Shown here one piece after another: positions 14,001 to 26,200 of a stretch of DNA of 64,000 bases. The stretch spans positions 7,772,796 through 7,836,795 of the forward strand of contig OZ038325.1 of the NCBI GenBank assembly GCA_964035795.1. Reading direction: 5' to 3'. The DNA is from Pterobdella sp. o SKG-2022. Lineage: Eukaryota; Annelida; Clitellata; Hirudinida; Piscicolidae. Numbering within the stretch: position 1 is the stretch's first letter; each line of letters starts with the position of its first letter. The notes beneath the pieces were generated by a model, which saw only the letters and a program-made list of their open reading frames with translations, did not search any database and was not told where the DNA came from. A program made the translations under genes and the position numbers.

Positions 14001-14720
14001 AAGTTAGAACAAATTTTTTTATATCTTCTATATCGAAGAAAATGCATAAAAAGAAAAGACAACGTTTTGAATCTTTTAGCAAAAATAGCTAAAAGTTTAA
14101 AAGCAAACACCTCGGAATAACTGTCAAAAAAATATTTCAAAACGTTTTACATTGGAACAAAATGCTAACTTTTGGGCGCTTATAAAAAAATTACATGGTT
14201 TTTCGCATAAAAAGTCATTCCATGCTTTTATTCGTTTTCATTGCAACTCAGTTTCTGTTCTAGAAGATTCTTCAAGGCGTTTACATCCATCAAAAATGCA
14301 AGACAGTCATAAACCACTTAATGTCTAATAGCATTACTCAGTTGATAATAGCTTGATGAAAATTTATTATATTCTTCATTTATATATATTATAATGGTAT
14401 AATACATTGAAGTTTTTCCCTTCTCTTGCCTCACTCACATTTGTCGTTTCATTTCCATGCTTAGTTTATTTGTTTTTTTTTAATTATATTTATATTATGA
14501 AACTTTTTTATATGGTCGAAGTTATTAGTTTTCAGTTAGTTAAGTTCAATATACTTTGGTATTATGCATTTCCAAAACTATTTTCCAAAAAATGGCTCAA
14601 ATTATCAATTTTCACAAAGGTTATACAGCCCGTATTTCAAACGTTTCCACGCCATCAAACAATACCTCCCATGCGTCGTTTGATGATGTAGAATTCTTCT
14701 ACAAGAATCTCTTCAAATAA
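5090..14720 (+). CDS. TBK1: TBK1/IKK-epsilon-like Ser/Thr kinase (24-exon model)
   Basis: Exons: 5090-5176, 5361-5455, 5652-5703, 5989-6112, 6932-7022, 7895-7985, 8110-8140, 8235-8312, 8492-8540, 8773-8883, 9236-9309, 9508-9601, 9831-9934, 10020-10118, 10343-10487, 10770-10959, 11562-11644, 11873-11974, 12283-12379, 12630-12723, 12915-12984, 13242-13319, then less surely 13926-13975 and 14620-14720. Every junction keeps phase and the model gives 729 codons, the human TBK1 length. The family kinase acts in innate immune signalling and autophagy. Visible are the glycine loop [14 protein letters not shown] with K38, [10 protein letters not shown] with D135, D157, the activation loop SIYGTEEYL with S172, VDLWSIG, a ubiquitin-like domain from about residue 305 ([16 protein letters not shown]) and a helical scaffold ([31 protein letters not shown]). 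The DFG motif reads DFD (Gly159 to Asp). The start has a good context (AACATGG). Exons 1-22 are secure. The last two rest on phase, length and a FGTL segment near human FGSL. Without them the frame stops at TGA inside the exon-22 donor, giving about 680 residues. Confidence 0.94.
7986..8098. repeat. (TATC)n microsatellite in the TBK1 intron after exon 6
   Basis: About 27 nearly perfect TATC units start directly at the exon-6 donor (TTG then GTATCTATC). The donor GTATCT is thus part of the array, which fills almost the whole 124-base intron. Confidence 0.9.
13611..13665 (+). repeat. Possible third, diverged copy of a short dispersed repeat
   Basis: AGTCGCTCGTTGG and TGATTGGTTGACA resemble AGTCGACCGTTAGG and TGATTGGTTACACA, the two ends of the repeat at 62373-62440. 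The middle does not align well. Lies in the predicted last-but-one TBK1 intron. Confidence 0.25.
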
Positions 14721-14721
14721 A
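14716..14721 (+). terminator. Poly(A) signal overlapping the predicted TBK1 stop codon
   Basis: The proposed terminal codons TTC AAA TAA followed by ATT contain AATAAA, so the stop codon lies inside the signal. The receptor gene ends with the same arrangement at 61257-61262. This supports the terminal exon but is not proof. Confidence 0.45.
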
Positions 14722-17424
14722 TTTTTCAGACCCAAGTGTTTTTGTATACTTACAGAGGTATAAAACTTTGTTGGAACTGAATTTATTAAGGACAAATAAC
14801 TATTTAATAAAACCAATCCAGTCTATACATTGTTCGGACTGATCAGCCAAGGGTTCTGCTTCCATTCCGATCCTCTTTTTAGATCTATGTTGCTCGTTAA
14901 AATGCTAAATCGTGCCAGTATCTGTACTTTTTAAAGCTATTTTTAACCAAAAAGGCGTTAAAAAAGCATTCTACCAAAACGTCGGACTATTAATTTTTTT
15001 CATATTAAAACATGATTTATCGCGTAGGTGAATATGGCGTCTTAGGGGACCAAAAAAAAAATTTTTTATCCCAAAAACTGATTCCAAGATGTTCAAACTT
15101 AGAAAAAAATTTCTATCGTTTTTAGAAAAATTAAAGTTTTGAAAATTGGTTTTAATTTTGTGAAAGATTTGATTTTTAAGAACGCTTTAAAAAAATGTTA
15201 AAGTTGTAACAATACAAAAAATTGAGCATTATTTGCACTAAGTATTTTAAAAATTAATTTTAAAATTGTTTTAATTTTTTCTCGTTTTCAATTACTTTTT
15301 TTTTAATTGAGAAAAATTAAAAATAAATCTATCAATAATTTAAAATATAAATTTTTTTCAACACTTTAAGCTTCATAACAATCCACTTGAGGTGGGTATT
15401 TTATAAATAATAAAAAATCCAGAATAAATTCAAACAAATCGCTTTTGAAAACTAAAATAAACCAAAAAAAAAACTAAATAAAAAATAAAAACAATGTTAA
15501 TAATAAAAAGATAAGCATAGGCACACAACGACAAGTAGAGAGAATGAAGGAGTCGTTATAGATAAAACGGCCTGAAACGATGCATCCAAGAATCTAAACT
15601 TAAATTCACTTTTAGAAATTTTAATATTTAAAATTGAATTCAAGTTTATACCATTCTTTGATGTTCCAGCGTTATTGATTTGGTAATTGAGTTTCATTTT
15701 GGAAATTTATTGTTGTTTAAAAGTGGATTTATGTTGGAATAAAGCTATGAGGATGGGTATTGGGTTGTGTTTGTGGTTTTCAAAAAAATAAATTGGAAAT
15801 TTTATGAAAAAGTTACAGTAAAAACATTATCAACTACCAATATTAGAGATTCAATAAAAATAAAAACAATATTAAAAATATGAATAGAAATAATAATTTT
15901 ATGGTTTTTTTGTTATTCTAATAAAATTAATAATTTAAAAAATATAAAATAATAATTTCATGGTTTTGTTGTTCTTTTCGACTGAAACTCAAACTACTGT
16001 ATATAAGGTTAGACTGTTCTCATGGTTTCGAGACTCCGAGAAAGATTTAATCTCAGAGTATTAAGAAATGTCATTTGATTAAACGCATAAATAATAGGGC
16101 ATAAAAGATAATAATAATAATATAAAAAATATTAAAGTGTTCAAAGAAGTGAAAATGGATAGAAAAATACGATTAAAAAGAAGTATATTAATAATATCAT
16201 AAAAATATGAAAACAATAAATATAGTGAAAAAAATTAGAGTATAAACTACATTATTAATATGTAAATATAATAAGGAATGGATAAAAATTATTGCATGAA
16301 TAATGCATGATTAGAGAAGATAAAGAAATGACAAAATTCAAATAAAAAATTTAAAATAAAATAATATTATTTCAAACAATGATAAATTAAAACAATAAGC
16401 ATAATTGAAATAATATTAATTGAAAAAAATTCAAAAAAACAATTAAAAAAAGTTTCCATTTACCTAGCGCAAAATAACACTTTCAATAAAATTTCCAATC
16501 ATTCAAACACTAATAAACCGCTCGAAAAAATAGTGTTTTTTTCTCAAATAATCCAATTAGTTGTGATAAGATTAAAAAATTTAATTAAGATCTCTATGGT
16601 AATTTTTGAGAAAAGTACTTAGAATATTCTCAGTTAAAAAATCTTTGAAGGTTAGTTGAAGTTTTAAAAGTTTATTTGCCTTGTTGCAGTTTTTCATGAA
16701 CTCATCTGTTTCATGGCATTTCAAGGGTTAAAAATGCTTAAGCTAGCAAACTGCGTTGATTTAATGCAGATTTAATTTCTATCATAAAACTCACTCAGTT
16801 ACTAAAATGTGGTTAAAAAACACAAAGATAATTTCTGATTACTTCTACCAACTTAGTAATTTTATTCTTAAAATGAGCGCTAACACTGCACATATTAAAT
16901 CCTTGACCTCACACCGTGCCACCTACTTTGATGCGCTTCAAAATAATTATCTTAATTCACTTACTTTTAAAAATTTAATTCATCTTCAAATAAGTCACTC
17001 AGTTTATTTTAACTAAACTTAATTAAGAGATATTCAACAAATCTCAACATTGTTGTGCAGTTTTCCACAACTGTGGAGTTTTTCATACCTCTAACGTTTC
17101 GATAAAACCCCTATTAAAAAACCTATATTTCAAATCTATTTTTGTAAAAATTTACAAAAAATAAAAAAAAACCTCCATTAATTTGATCAATAATTCAACT
17201 ATACTTTGCGCACATGAGCGAAAAATTCAGAAAGTTTTGTCGCTACAATGTAACATATATATCACTTGGAGAATGATTAATTCTAAACAGCCAAAAATGC
17301 TACAATAACAAAATGACTGCGGTAAAATTAATGGCTTCTCCTACAGTACAAAAAGTAGTTTTATACATAGACCCAAAGACCCTAACAGCGAGTTTGAACA
17401 CACCACCAACGGTTTTAGCGCAGG

Positions 17425-17455
<31 letters not shown>

Positions 17456-17921
17456 TATCAATAATAAAAGCAATAATAACACTCATCAATATAGCCTCAT
17501 AAAAACAACTAAGGAGCTGTTTTGGCTGAGCACAGATGTACTTCAGCACCACAACACTCCACCATTGGTTATTGAGTTCGTCTGAGTTATCTGTGTTGAT
17601 GGTGTTGAATGGGGTTGGTGAAAATTATGAATTGCTAGAAAATTATTGGACAGAATAAATAAAAGATTAATTAGAATTTTTAAAGTATTAAATGAAAGGC
17701 ATAAATATTTAACAGAAATAAATAAAATAATGAATAACAAGTATATATACTAAAATGAACTGTGTGAAATCAAAAAGAAAATAATAATAATAATAATAAT
17801 GTTCATATTATTATTTTTACTAATAATGTTTATATTATATAATTTCATTGAGCATAATAAAACAGAGAGAAGATACAATGATCAGCTCACAACTTAATGT
17901 TTGAGACTATAAAGTTTGCAG
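14722..17921. other. Spacer or 5' introns of the receptor gene; no secure gene
   Basis: Mostly low-complexity AT-rich DNA. Three short stretches look more coding-like but could not be placed: 16687-16728 (acceptor-like TTGCAG, then frame FFMNSSVSWHFKG, resembling an Ig strand C); 17333-17425 (a 31-codon frame from an ATG, MASPTVQKVVLYID through TPPTVLAQE, higher in GC than its surroundings); 17514-17576 (frame ELFWLSTDVLQHHN). They may be exons for the missing Ig1-Ig3 domains, or chance. Confidence 0.3.
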
Positions 17922-18030
17922 AGTTCGAATTTAAAGATTTCCAATGATAGTTATGATGAGGGTGATGACGACGACGACGATGATGATCATGATCATGGCG
18001 ATGGTAATGATGGTGATGATGATGATGAGC

Positions 18031-18068
<38 letters not shown>

Positions 18069-18095
18069 AATGAGGATGATGATGATGATGATGTG
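17922..18095 (+). CDS. Candidate receptor exon: Ig strand E with poly-Asp run
   Basis: After a plausible acceptor (AAGTTTGCAG) the frame reads SSNLKISNDSYDEGD, the usual strand E-F layout of an Ig domain (hydrophobic LKI, then D-x-G). It then runs into about 40 residues dominated by Asp, coded by GAT/GAC repeats, and ends at a possible donor GTGAAG. The expected YxC of strand F is not seen, so an intervening exon or another explanation is needed. It lies 0.9 kb before the Ig4 exon of the receptor gene and shares its habit of low-complexity insertion. It could equally be a transcribed (GAT)n microsatellite with a chance lead-in. Confidence 0.33.
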
Positions 18096-19002
18096 GTGAA
18101 GTGGGGATGATGGTGGTAATGGGATGGTGATGAAGATATAATGATGAAGATAATTATATGTTGATGAAACTCGGAAAAAACTTTAATTGAACATAAAATT
18201 GAACGTAACCTGACATTAAAAAAACTCTAAGCCATTTAGAGATAATATTTTGCTTCAAATACTTCGATATAATTACAATAATCCTTATGATACCCCACTA
18301 AGCTTTAAGTGTCCATGGAACACTGGTACTTCGCTAAATTACTGCTTAGAGTAAAGTTCTTTGGAATTTTTTTCCAAAATAATGTACGATTCGGACTGAA
18401 ATGAAGGAACGATAAAAAAGCGCCAAGATCTGGAATCGGGTGTCTTGTGTTTGCTCGCACTTCATTTTTAAATCAATAGATTCTTTATTTTGAGATTCAA
18501 GGTTTTAAATTGGAGTTTTTTTTATTAATAGATGTTAACAAACTATGATTTTGTGAAATATTTTGACAGAGCTTGGAACTGAAGTTTTGGAACAAATAAC
18601 TGTAAAGGTTTTTAGAAAGATTTATTTGAAAAAGACTTGTATATTAAGTTGAAACTGATTGAGGAAACATTCATCACGTAAATAACATTTCCGATATCTT
18701 TATTGGGGATTATTAAAACGACTACAACCACTGGAAAGTTCAGAGCTATAATAGCATGCGACATGTGGAAATAATAACAAAAATTCCAAACAAATGAAGA
18801 ATGTTGAAATATAAGTGATGCAAAAATATGAAATGTCAAAAAATAAACATCTAAGAAATAACTTGATATAAGAATGAATTAAAATGGGCATTCCTGCAAC
18901 ATACATCAAAAAGTCAATTTCAAATTCCATTGAAAAACATCCAAAGCTTTTTTCTAACCTCATCATCGTCGTCATTGTTTTTTCTCAACTTGCCACAACC
19001 AG
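18096..19002. other. Probable intron; nothing recognised
   Basis: AT-rich DNA with no recognisable motif on either strand. The open frame that begins at 18884 is intronic up to the acceptor CCACAACCAG ending at 19002. Confidence 0.5.
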
Positions 19003-20231
19003 CATCAACACTAGAAGAGTGTACTTGGCAAAGGGCTTAATGGGGCTGGTTAAATGCCCTTTGGAACCAATGCCTCCTCAGTTGATTAATCTATGGAAAA
19101 AAGACGGAAAAGCCATCAATTCACACGTTGTCGATGATGATGATTATGAAGAATGGGTTGAGAAAGATAATTTTGATTTCAATGAAATTGATTGGAGCTC
19201 TGAAGGAAGAAGGAGGAAGAAGAAGAGGAGGGTGGTTAGTGGAAGTGATTTTGTAAGGGGGAGCAAAAATTATGGGGAATATATTGAAGAAAATAGGGAT
19301 ACTTTTGAAGAAGAAGAAAATAACAAAAATAATTACAAAAAAAGTGAAGTTGATTCAGAAAACAATGACGTGTTCAATGAAGAAGATGGAAAAATGAAAA
19401 CAAAAAGTATTAGCTTTAAGGGAAAAATGATTCACAAAAAATATAATTATAATTTACAAAATACTTCGTTTAATTACAAAAACGTTGGCTTGGTTTCATA
19501 TAAAATGAATAACAAACACTATGGAAGGACGAAGCAGAAATTGAATCTGAACATAATGAATAACAATACAAAAACCTATGAAGATATAAATAACAAAAAA
19601 AAATCTTATTTGACTAGAAACAAAGAAAAAAATTTCCAAACATCAAGAAAAATAAATGAAAATGCTTTTAGCCTAAATGGAACCACCCAGAAAAAAAAAT
19701 ATGACAAAAACAATTTGAAGGTCAAACAAAAGTTATATTTCTCTAATTTATTCCATAAAAACGAAATATTTAAAAATGAATCAAAAATAGTGCTAGGGAG
19801 GAGAAAACTGGCCACTATTGCGAATGATATAAATGATAAGTTCTTCACATTTATTAGGAATCAGCCAGACGAAGAAAATTACCAAAACCGAAAAATGTCA
19901 TATCTACAGAAAAAAACAAAAAAACTCATATATCAAAAAATTTCAACAAAAAAACTAAACACTCAGACAAAAATAAAACTCAAAAACAAAAAATTTTTTC
20001 AAAAAACAACTCCACACATCACAGAAACCCCCAATAGAACTAAAATAAGAAAAAGGCAAACGTACAAAGAGCAAGACCAACACCAAGAACACAAAGCATA
20101 TTCTTTCGACATACAGGGAAATCTACAAATACACAAAGTGACGCAGCAGGACGAAGGCACATACACCTGCTATTTGTATGCGTCTAGTGGAAACAGAGCT
20201 CAATGGTTTGATATTCTGGTGCTTGTTAGAG
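19003..20231 (+). CDS. IGSF9: Receptor exon: Ig4 domain split by a ~325-residue insertion
   Basis: One open frame of 1229 bases. The first 40 codons give strands A'-C of an Ig domain (RRVYLAKG, VKCPLEPMPP, LWKKDGKAI). The last 45 give strands D/E-G (YSFDIQGNLQIHKV, QQDEGTYTCYLYASSG, FDILVLVR). Between them, about 19124-20098, lie 325 residues rich in Lys and Asn, starting acidic (VVDDDDYEEWVEKD), then basic (EGRRRKKKRRVV, a furin-like site), with no stop codon. The exon ends in phase 1 at AGAG before GCGAGT, a GC donor. The next exon starts ATTTACCC, giving D-LPLFLERP, as in family Ig4-Ig5 linkers. The insertion begins close to a GTTGTC (19127) and ends close to a CAG acceptor (20116), so facultative splicing of 990 bases is possible. 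Confidence 0.82.
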
Positions 20232-23200
20232 GCGAGTGGGGGTTGGTTTGGGATGGATTTTTAGTCAATGAGGGGTTGGTTTGTGGTTGGGTGGGATTTA
20301 TATAATGAAGGATTGGGTTTTTTTTAGATAGTTTCCATCTAAGGAAGGTGAAGAATAAGCTTATGCTTAAAAAGCATTTACTTAGTGAGAACAAATAATG
20401 AGGTTGAGTTGGGTCTGTTTTTATTTAACGAACATTTAATGGAAGAAGAAAAGGCGGTAGATATTTGGTGGAAGATTTGAATTTAGTGTTTGTGTATGGG
20501 CAGTTGATGAAACGTATTTCTGTTATATGAAAGTTCACACAGATGGATAGATTCGATAAATGAAGGTGATTGATTGGTTGGATTGTAGTGGAATGCTTAA
20601 TGATTGTATGCATAATTAGGTGATATGAATGGTGTGGTGTAAAAAAGAGATGGATTAATAACCACGGTTGAATTTATTAAAATAACATTGATAAATTTAA
20701 AGAGGAAAAAATAAATATAAAATAGTAGAAAATGAAATATTAAAGATTAATCACAACACTGAAATATTTCTGAAGAGTTCCCAGAGTTTTCAATTAAGAA
20801 ATTTTTCGATGTGAGTTTCATTTTTTTAGTGAATTTTTGATTTTTGTTTGTGGGGTAATGAACTCAAACCAAATTGCCACCTTGGTAACTCGAGATAATT
20901 CAATTACGTTGGGAAAAACTTTTTCATGAAATAGTTAAAAAATGAGAGAAATGGAATAAAAATTAAAAAATTGAAAAAGGGTTATAATTAAAATAGTTAA
21001 AAACTCGAAAGCACTACAGAATTGAAATAAGAGAAATGTGAAAAAAAAGCTATAAAAAAAATTTGAAAATCATTTTTACAACGAATAATAAAAAAAATAA
21101 AGAAATTCAAAAAATTCATCAAACTCTATGCGTGACAAGGTTGGAAATTTCTAAGTGATCTGTTTTGCTGAATAGTATTGCCTAAAAAACGAAAAATGGG
21201 AATTAAAAAATATGAATAAACAAAAAAAATTGAAAAAAAAAAATAGAAAAATAAATTGAACTGAGAACAAAAAAACAGAAAAAAAAATGATAAAAAATAA
21301 AAACAAAAAAAAATTAATCATAAAAGATGAAAAACTTTTAGTATATAGTTCATTCATGCTCAAAAGCTAATTATTCTTAAAATTAAATTACATCTTAGAT
21401 GGATGGGTGAAAGGATAAATGGAAAAATCAATGAATAAAAAAAAAAGAAAAGATTAAAAAGTTCAAAATTAGTTTATAAGCGCATGAAAAATTTAAAAAT
21501 GACGAAATTGAAAAGCTTTTTTGAAAATTTTAAGAATAAAAGTAGTGACAAAAAAAATATTTGAAAAATTAGTTTACTTTTAAAATTTCAAATAAATTCA
21601 AATAATTTCAAATATTGTTCAAAATTTTTGAAAAATTTTGTTTTCTCACATAAAAGCGTTGAGAATGGTTGGATGGATGGGTGGATGGATGGATGAATTG
21701 TAAATTGAACGTAATATATAAAAAACCATACACTTAATGAAAGTAAGCATATATAATGGCAAAACCACCAAAAAAACAATTTTTTTCACTCCATCACTAA
21801 TAACAGTTTTCTCAATAGAAGTCTCTAAATAAATCCGCTCCTATTAGCTAAAAACTATTATTAATCTGGAGAACTACTACCTTCAAGCTGTCTCAAAAAC
21901 CCAATGTTTTTCAAAAAAATTTTTAAAGCAAAAAAAATACTTTTTTTATAAAACCACTAGCATTCTTTATTATCTATTATTTCTCAACACAACCTCCCCA
22001 TCCTTTAATAACAATTACTATCCCTCAAAAGCTATTACCAACTTTAAACCACTACCAGTGTTCCAGCATAAAATACTTTCTAACTTCAAGGCTATCATCC
22101 TCAAACAAACATTATCAATACTCCTCAACTCCTCCTTTTCCTCCCATTCAAATAATAATGAAACTAATGCAGTAAAGTATGGAGAAAATCATTTGAAAAA
22201 TTTCTTAGATATAAAACTCATAGACAGAACGATGCCTTGTTTTATGTGTCAAGGGACAACTGGTTTTGAGTAAAACTGACAGTGTGGTATTACTGGGTAT
22301 TAGGGATCTGATGTTTTATTGATTATGGTATTATTGTTAATGTTATTATTGTTTTATTTTTTAATAGTTTTAGTGTTTTTGTTCTTCCTAATTTGTTTTT
22401 GTTATTATTATTTTGTATTAAAGTCTAAGTTTGTTATTAATAAGAGATTTTTGAGGTAGTATCAATGATTTTAACGGTGTTACCCATTGGAATATACAAT
22501 ATTGGTTTTTTCATATTTATTAAAATTTTTGTATTAATGACTTCCCATTATGTGTACAACAATTAAAAAAGTAATTTGAGATTGAAAAGATGTTTTGGAA
22601 TGAGCTAATACATTTAAACAGCGTTCAATTAATCCTAAACAGCTTTCAACTTTGAAACTCATAATGAAGAATCGGTTCAAATTAAAATAAGCTTTTTAAT
22701 AATATAGAAACCTTACCATACACTTAGAAATACTAGCCAACATATTTATAATGTCATATTATATTGTTTCTTTCAATTAGCATTACAATTACCTGCGTGT
22801 TAGAAATGACTGAAGTTTGTCAAGGTTTTCTCTTTTGTGAAGCGGTTAATTGTTGTGTCGATAGGATTCCAAGGGTAGTTCGTGCTATTTTGGGAAGTTT
22901 CTATTTAAAAGATTCGATGTAGCGTTTCTGAGAAAACTAAGAGTCTGAATTAATCACTTGGAGTTTAACTTAGAACTAATCTTCTTTATTTCCTTTCGCA
23001 CTTTTGAAATTAGAATTAGATCAATCTTTCCATTTTTCTTAATCTTTTTTTTAACGGTTCTCATTAGAAGAGCCATTAGAACTCCCAGGTTCAAAAAATT
23101 AGTTTGTAAAAAATAGTTTTTCAGGCTTGAGAAATTTCTAATTGAATGGGAATTCACGAGGGTTGTACAAATATATAAAAGCAGTTTTGGTTGGAATTTT

Positions 23201-26200
23201 ATTTAAAATGCAGACATTTTCTTAGTATGGAGCACTTGAGGTGCTAGATAACTTTGTGAAACGGTGTTCCATCATAGAAATTATTGTTAAAATCTGAATA
23301 ATTTTATTTAACTATATTTATTTGATGATTAATACTAAAAGAAAATTTTTCGAGTATAAATCACAAATTTTTAAAGCTAAAGATCAGAAAAAAAAAGGAT
23401 TTTTTTTAGTTTCATTTGAAAACAAGTACTTTTTGTCTTTCAAAGTTGATGTATAAAATATATTCATTAAAAACTAATTTCTTTTTTATATTAGAGTTTT
23501 TAATGTGGAAATTCATTAAAAAATTGATTTCTTTTCCGAAAAAAGACGTATTGATGCCGTTTCATAGGAAACATTGGAAACTGGTTTGAATAACAGTGAA
23601 GCAGGTGTATCTGGTTGGCTTTGATTACAAAAATATCTCATAAAAGCATTGTAAAATCTACATGGAATGGCCATTAAAACCCTATGAGGAAGTTTCAGAA
23701 AACAAAATCTATAAAGCCAGAAAAAAAATCAGTTTTTACCACCCAAACAAGATATAAGTTGATTAGATTTTTTATTAAACTGCTATACATATGAAAACTC
23801 TTCATTAAACTGATGTTAAAAAAAAATTTTAATTAGAACAAAAAAACTCAGTTGAAGTAAAGAATTGAAGAGCTGTTATGTTATTTCAAAATGGAGGAGT
23901 CTATTTGGTGTTTTATGTTGGTTTTGGCTGTGGTGTGTAATGCTTATTACATTCAAATGGTAATATTTAGTGAGGTTATATTCAAAACTTTAGCTCATAA
24001 GTTATTAATTGCTTTTTCAATTTTTTGAGATTTTGAAAAAATAATAATCAAAAACTTTTAAAAATTAATTTTTTCCGAAAATCGAAATTCTTTTATGTAA
24101 AACCGTTTAAAAAAAATGGAAAAACATTATTTTAATTATGAAAATGTTGAAAAATCTCCGTGAAAACTACTTGTTTTGACTCAATATTCTTCCCAAAACG
24201 TCAATTACAAAGACTCAAATTGGAAATATTTCTCATAGAACGAATAAAAAAAATTAAATCAAAAAAATGGAATTTTTTTTTCAATACCCTGTTGTATCAA
24301 AGATGATTGTAGAAAAATTGCGAAATAATGAAAAAAACAATAATAACAATAACAATACTAATAATCAAATTAATTAAAAATCAAAAAAAAATAATAATAA
24401 GTAATATAGATAACGAAAGTTATAAAAATAATAATCAATAAGAACAGCCACAGTATTTGTGATGTACTGAAAACCTTAATCTTGAGAGAAATTGGAACAA
24501 TGATTCACAACAGTAATATCATTATTATCATTAAGAAATAAAAAATCTAAATGTCAGTAATATTGAAAATGATTCTAAAAGGCTTCAGAATTTTTAAAAA
24601 ATTAAAGTTAGAAAAAAACATTGAAAGATAGAAAAAATTATTGAACAAATTTATAAAAAAAACGAAAAAATTAGAAAAAATAAATGAAAAAAAAGAATAA
24701 ATATCGAAAAAAATGCCGTCTTTGAACACTACGTTATACAAAACTTGAAATTTTTGGAAAAATTTTTTTGTACTTTGAGGGTTTTTTAGAATAGGAATTT
24801 ACTTTTGAAAATATTTGATAAAGATTGTCAAAAGTTAATCTAAGCTTAAAAAGATACATATACCAAAATAAGTTACAAAAAAAAAAATTTTTTTGTTTAA
24901 AAAATAAATTGTTTTCACACAAAAGCATTTCAACCCGTGTTTTCTTCCCAATTACAATTCGTCGGTTTGTGGAAACTAATAAAAATAAACAAAAAAACTA
25001 AAAAAAAGCGTTCAAAAAATATTTTCCAGACTTTTAAATAACGTGGATCAAAAAAATAATAAATTAAGTTTAGAAATGTTATTTCAAAATATTTTATATT
25101 AATTAAGACATAAGCTAAGTGGACTTTTTTGACTTTTAACTTTAAATGTATTCCTACAGTTTTCATTGATATTCTTCAATTTTATCATTAAAAAATGATT
25201 TCATCAAATATAAAATTGTTTTTAACCTAATTTATTAAAGTATCAAAATAATCATAATTTTTTAAAAATTATAAGAAATAACGAAAAGACATATCATACG
25301 AATAACCAAAAAATGTAATATCAAAATTTCTAACACAGCTTCAAAAATATATTTTTTAGTTTTTTTATTCTATTCTATAAACTTCTCCAAGTTTAAAATT
25401 GGATTCAATTTTAAGAAGAAATGGATAATTGAAAAGAAACAAATATAAAGTTATGGCAACAACCTTGCTGAAGAATAATGAAAGCGCCATCTGGTGCAGG
25501 TTTTAGAAAACTATGAATTATTAAAAATAAAAAAATGATAATGATAATAATAAAAATACAAATAAATGGAGAAAATAATAAAAAAATTACTGAAAATTTC
25601 AAAAAGAACAATGATGCACTGAAAAAATTTGCCACGTAAAACACAAAATTACAGCACCATTCCCCTTGGAGTCCATTTATTATCAGCAACCCGCATTTCA
25701 AATATTTCCAGAAAAAAATGAGGCATCATGACAAGAAGATAGGTTTACTTTCAGAAATTTCATTACAGAACATCTATAGATAGATAGTTTTACTTTTGAA
25801 ATTTTTAAATATAAACTCCATAAAAATAATTTTAAAAACAATCACAAAAATACATATACATATATATATATATATATCACTTTGTTGAGTACGTTTTTTT
25901 AAACGGAAAAAAGCTTGGCATTATGAAATTTTAAAGCTAATTCTCTTATGATTATATATTCGATTGAAAACACTTTTAGGAGCTTATTTCATTACACGAA
26001 GCTTTTCGTAAGATGAACTTACATTATCAAGTGGAGATACAAATATAAGGACGTTACTGACTTCCATACAAACTCTTATGATTGGTTTGATCTTCGTTCC
26101 ATGAAATATTCTGATAAATTTTGATAATAGTTTCAGAAAATATTTTTCTGATTTTTAAAAATTCTCACAAAAAAATGAAATATCTCTGTTAAAACTTCAA

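Noticed and set aside
18884..19002. ATG at 18884 as start of the receptor gene
   Set aside because: The frame up to 19002 is preceded by a clear acceptor (CCACAACCAG) and has no homology; Ig4 cannot be the first domain of the family.
23891..23959. ATG with hydrophobic frame (MEESIWCFMLVLAVV) followed by a GTAATA donor, first taken as RCE1 exon 1
   Set aside because: The exon at 26780-26886 supplies the matching N-terminal helix (SYVLFLYIGADLSL) in the right phase; adding this one would duplicate it and break phase.
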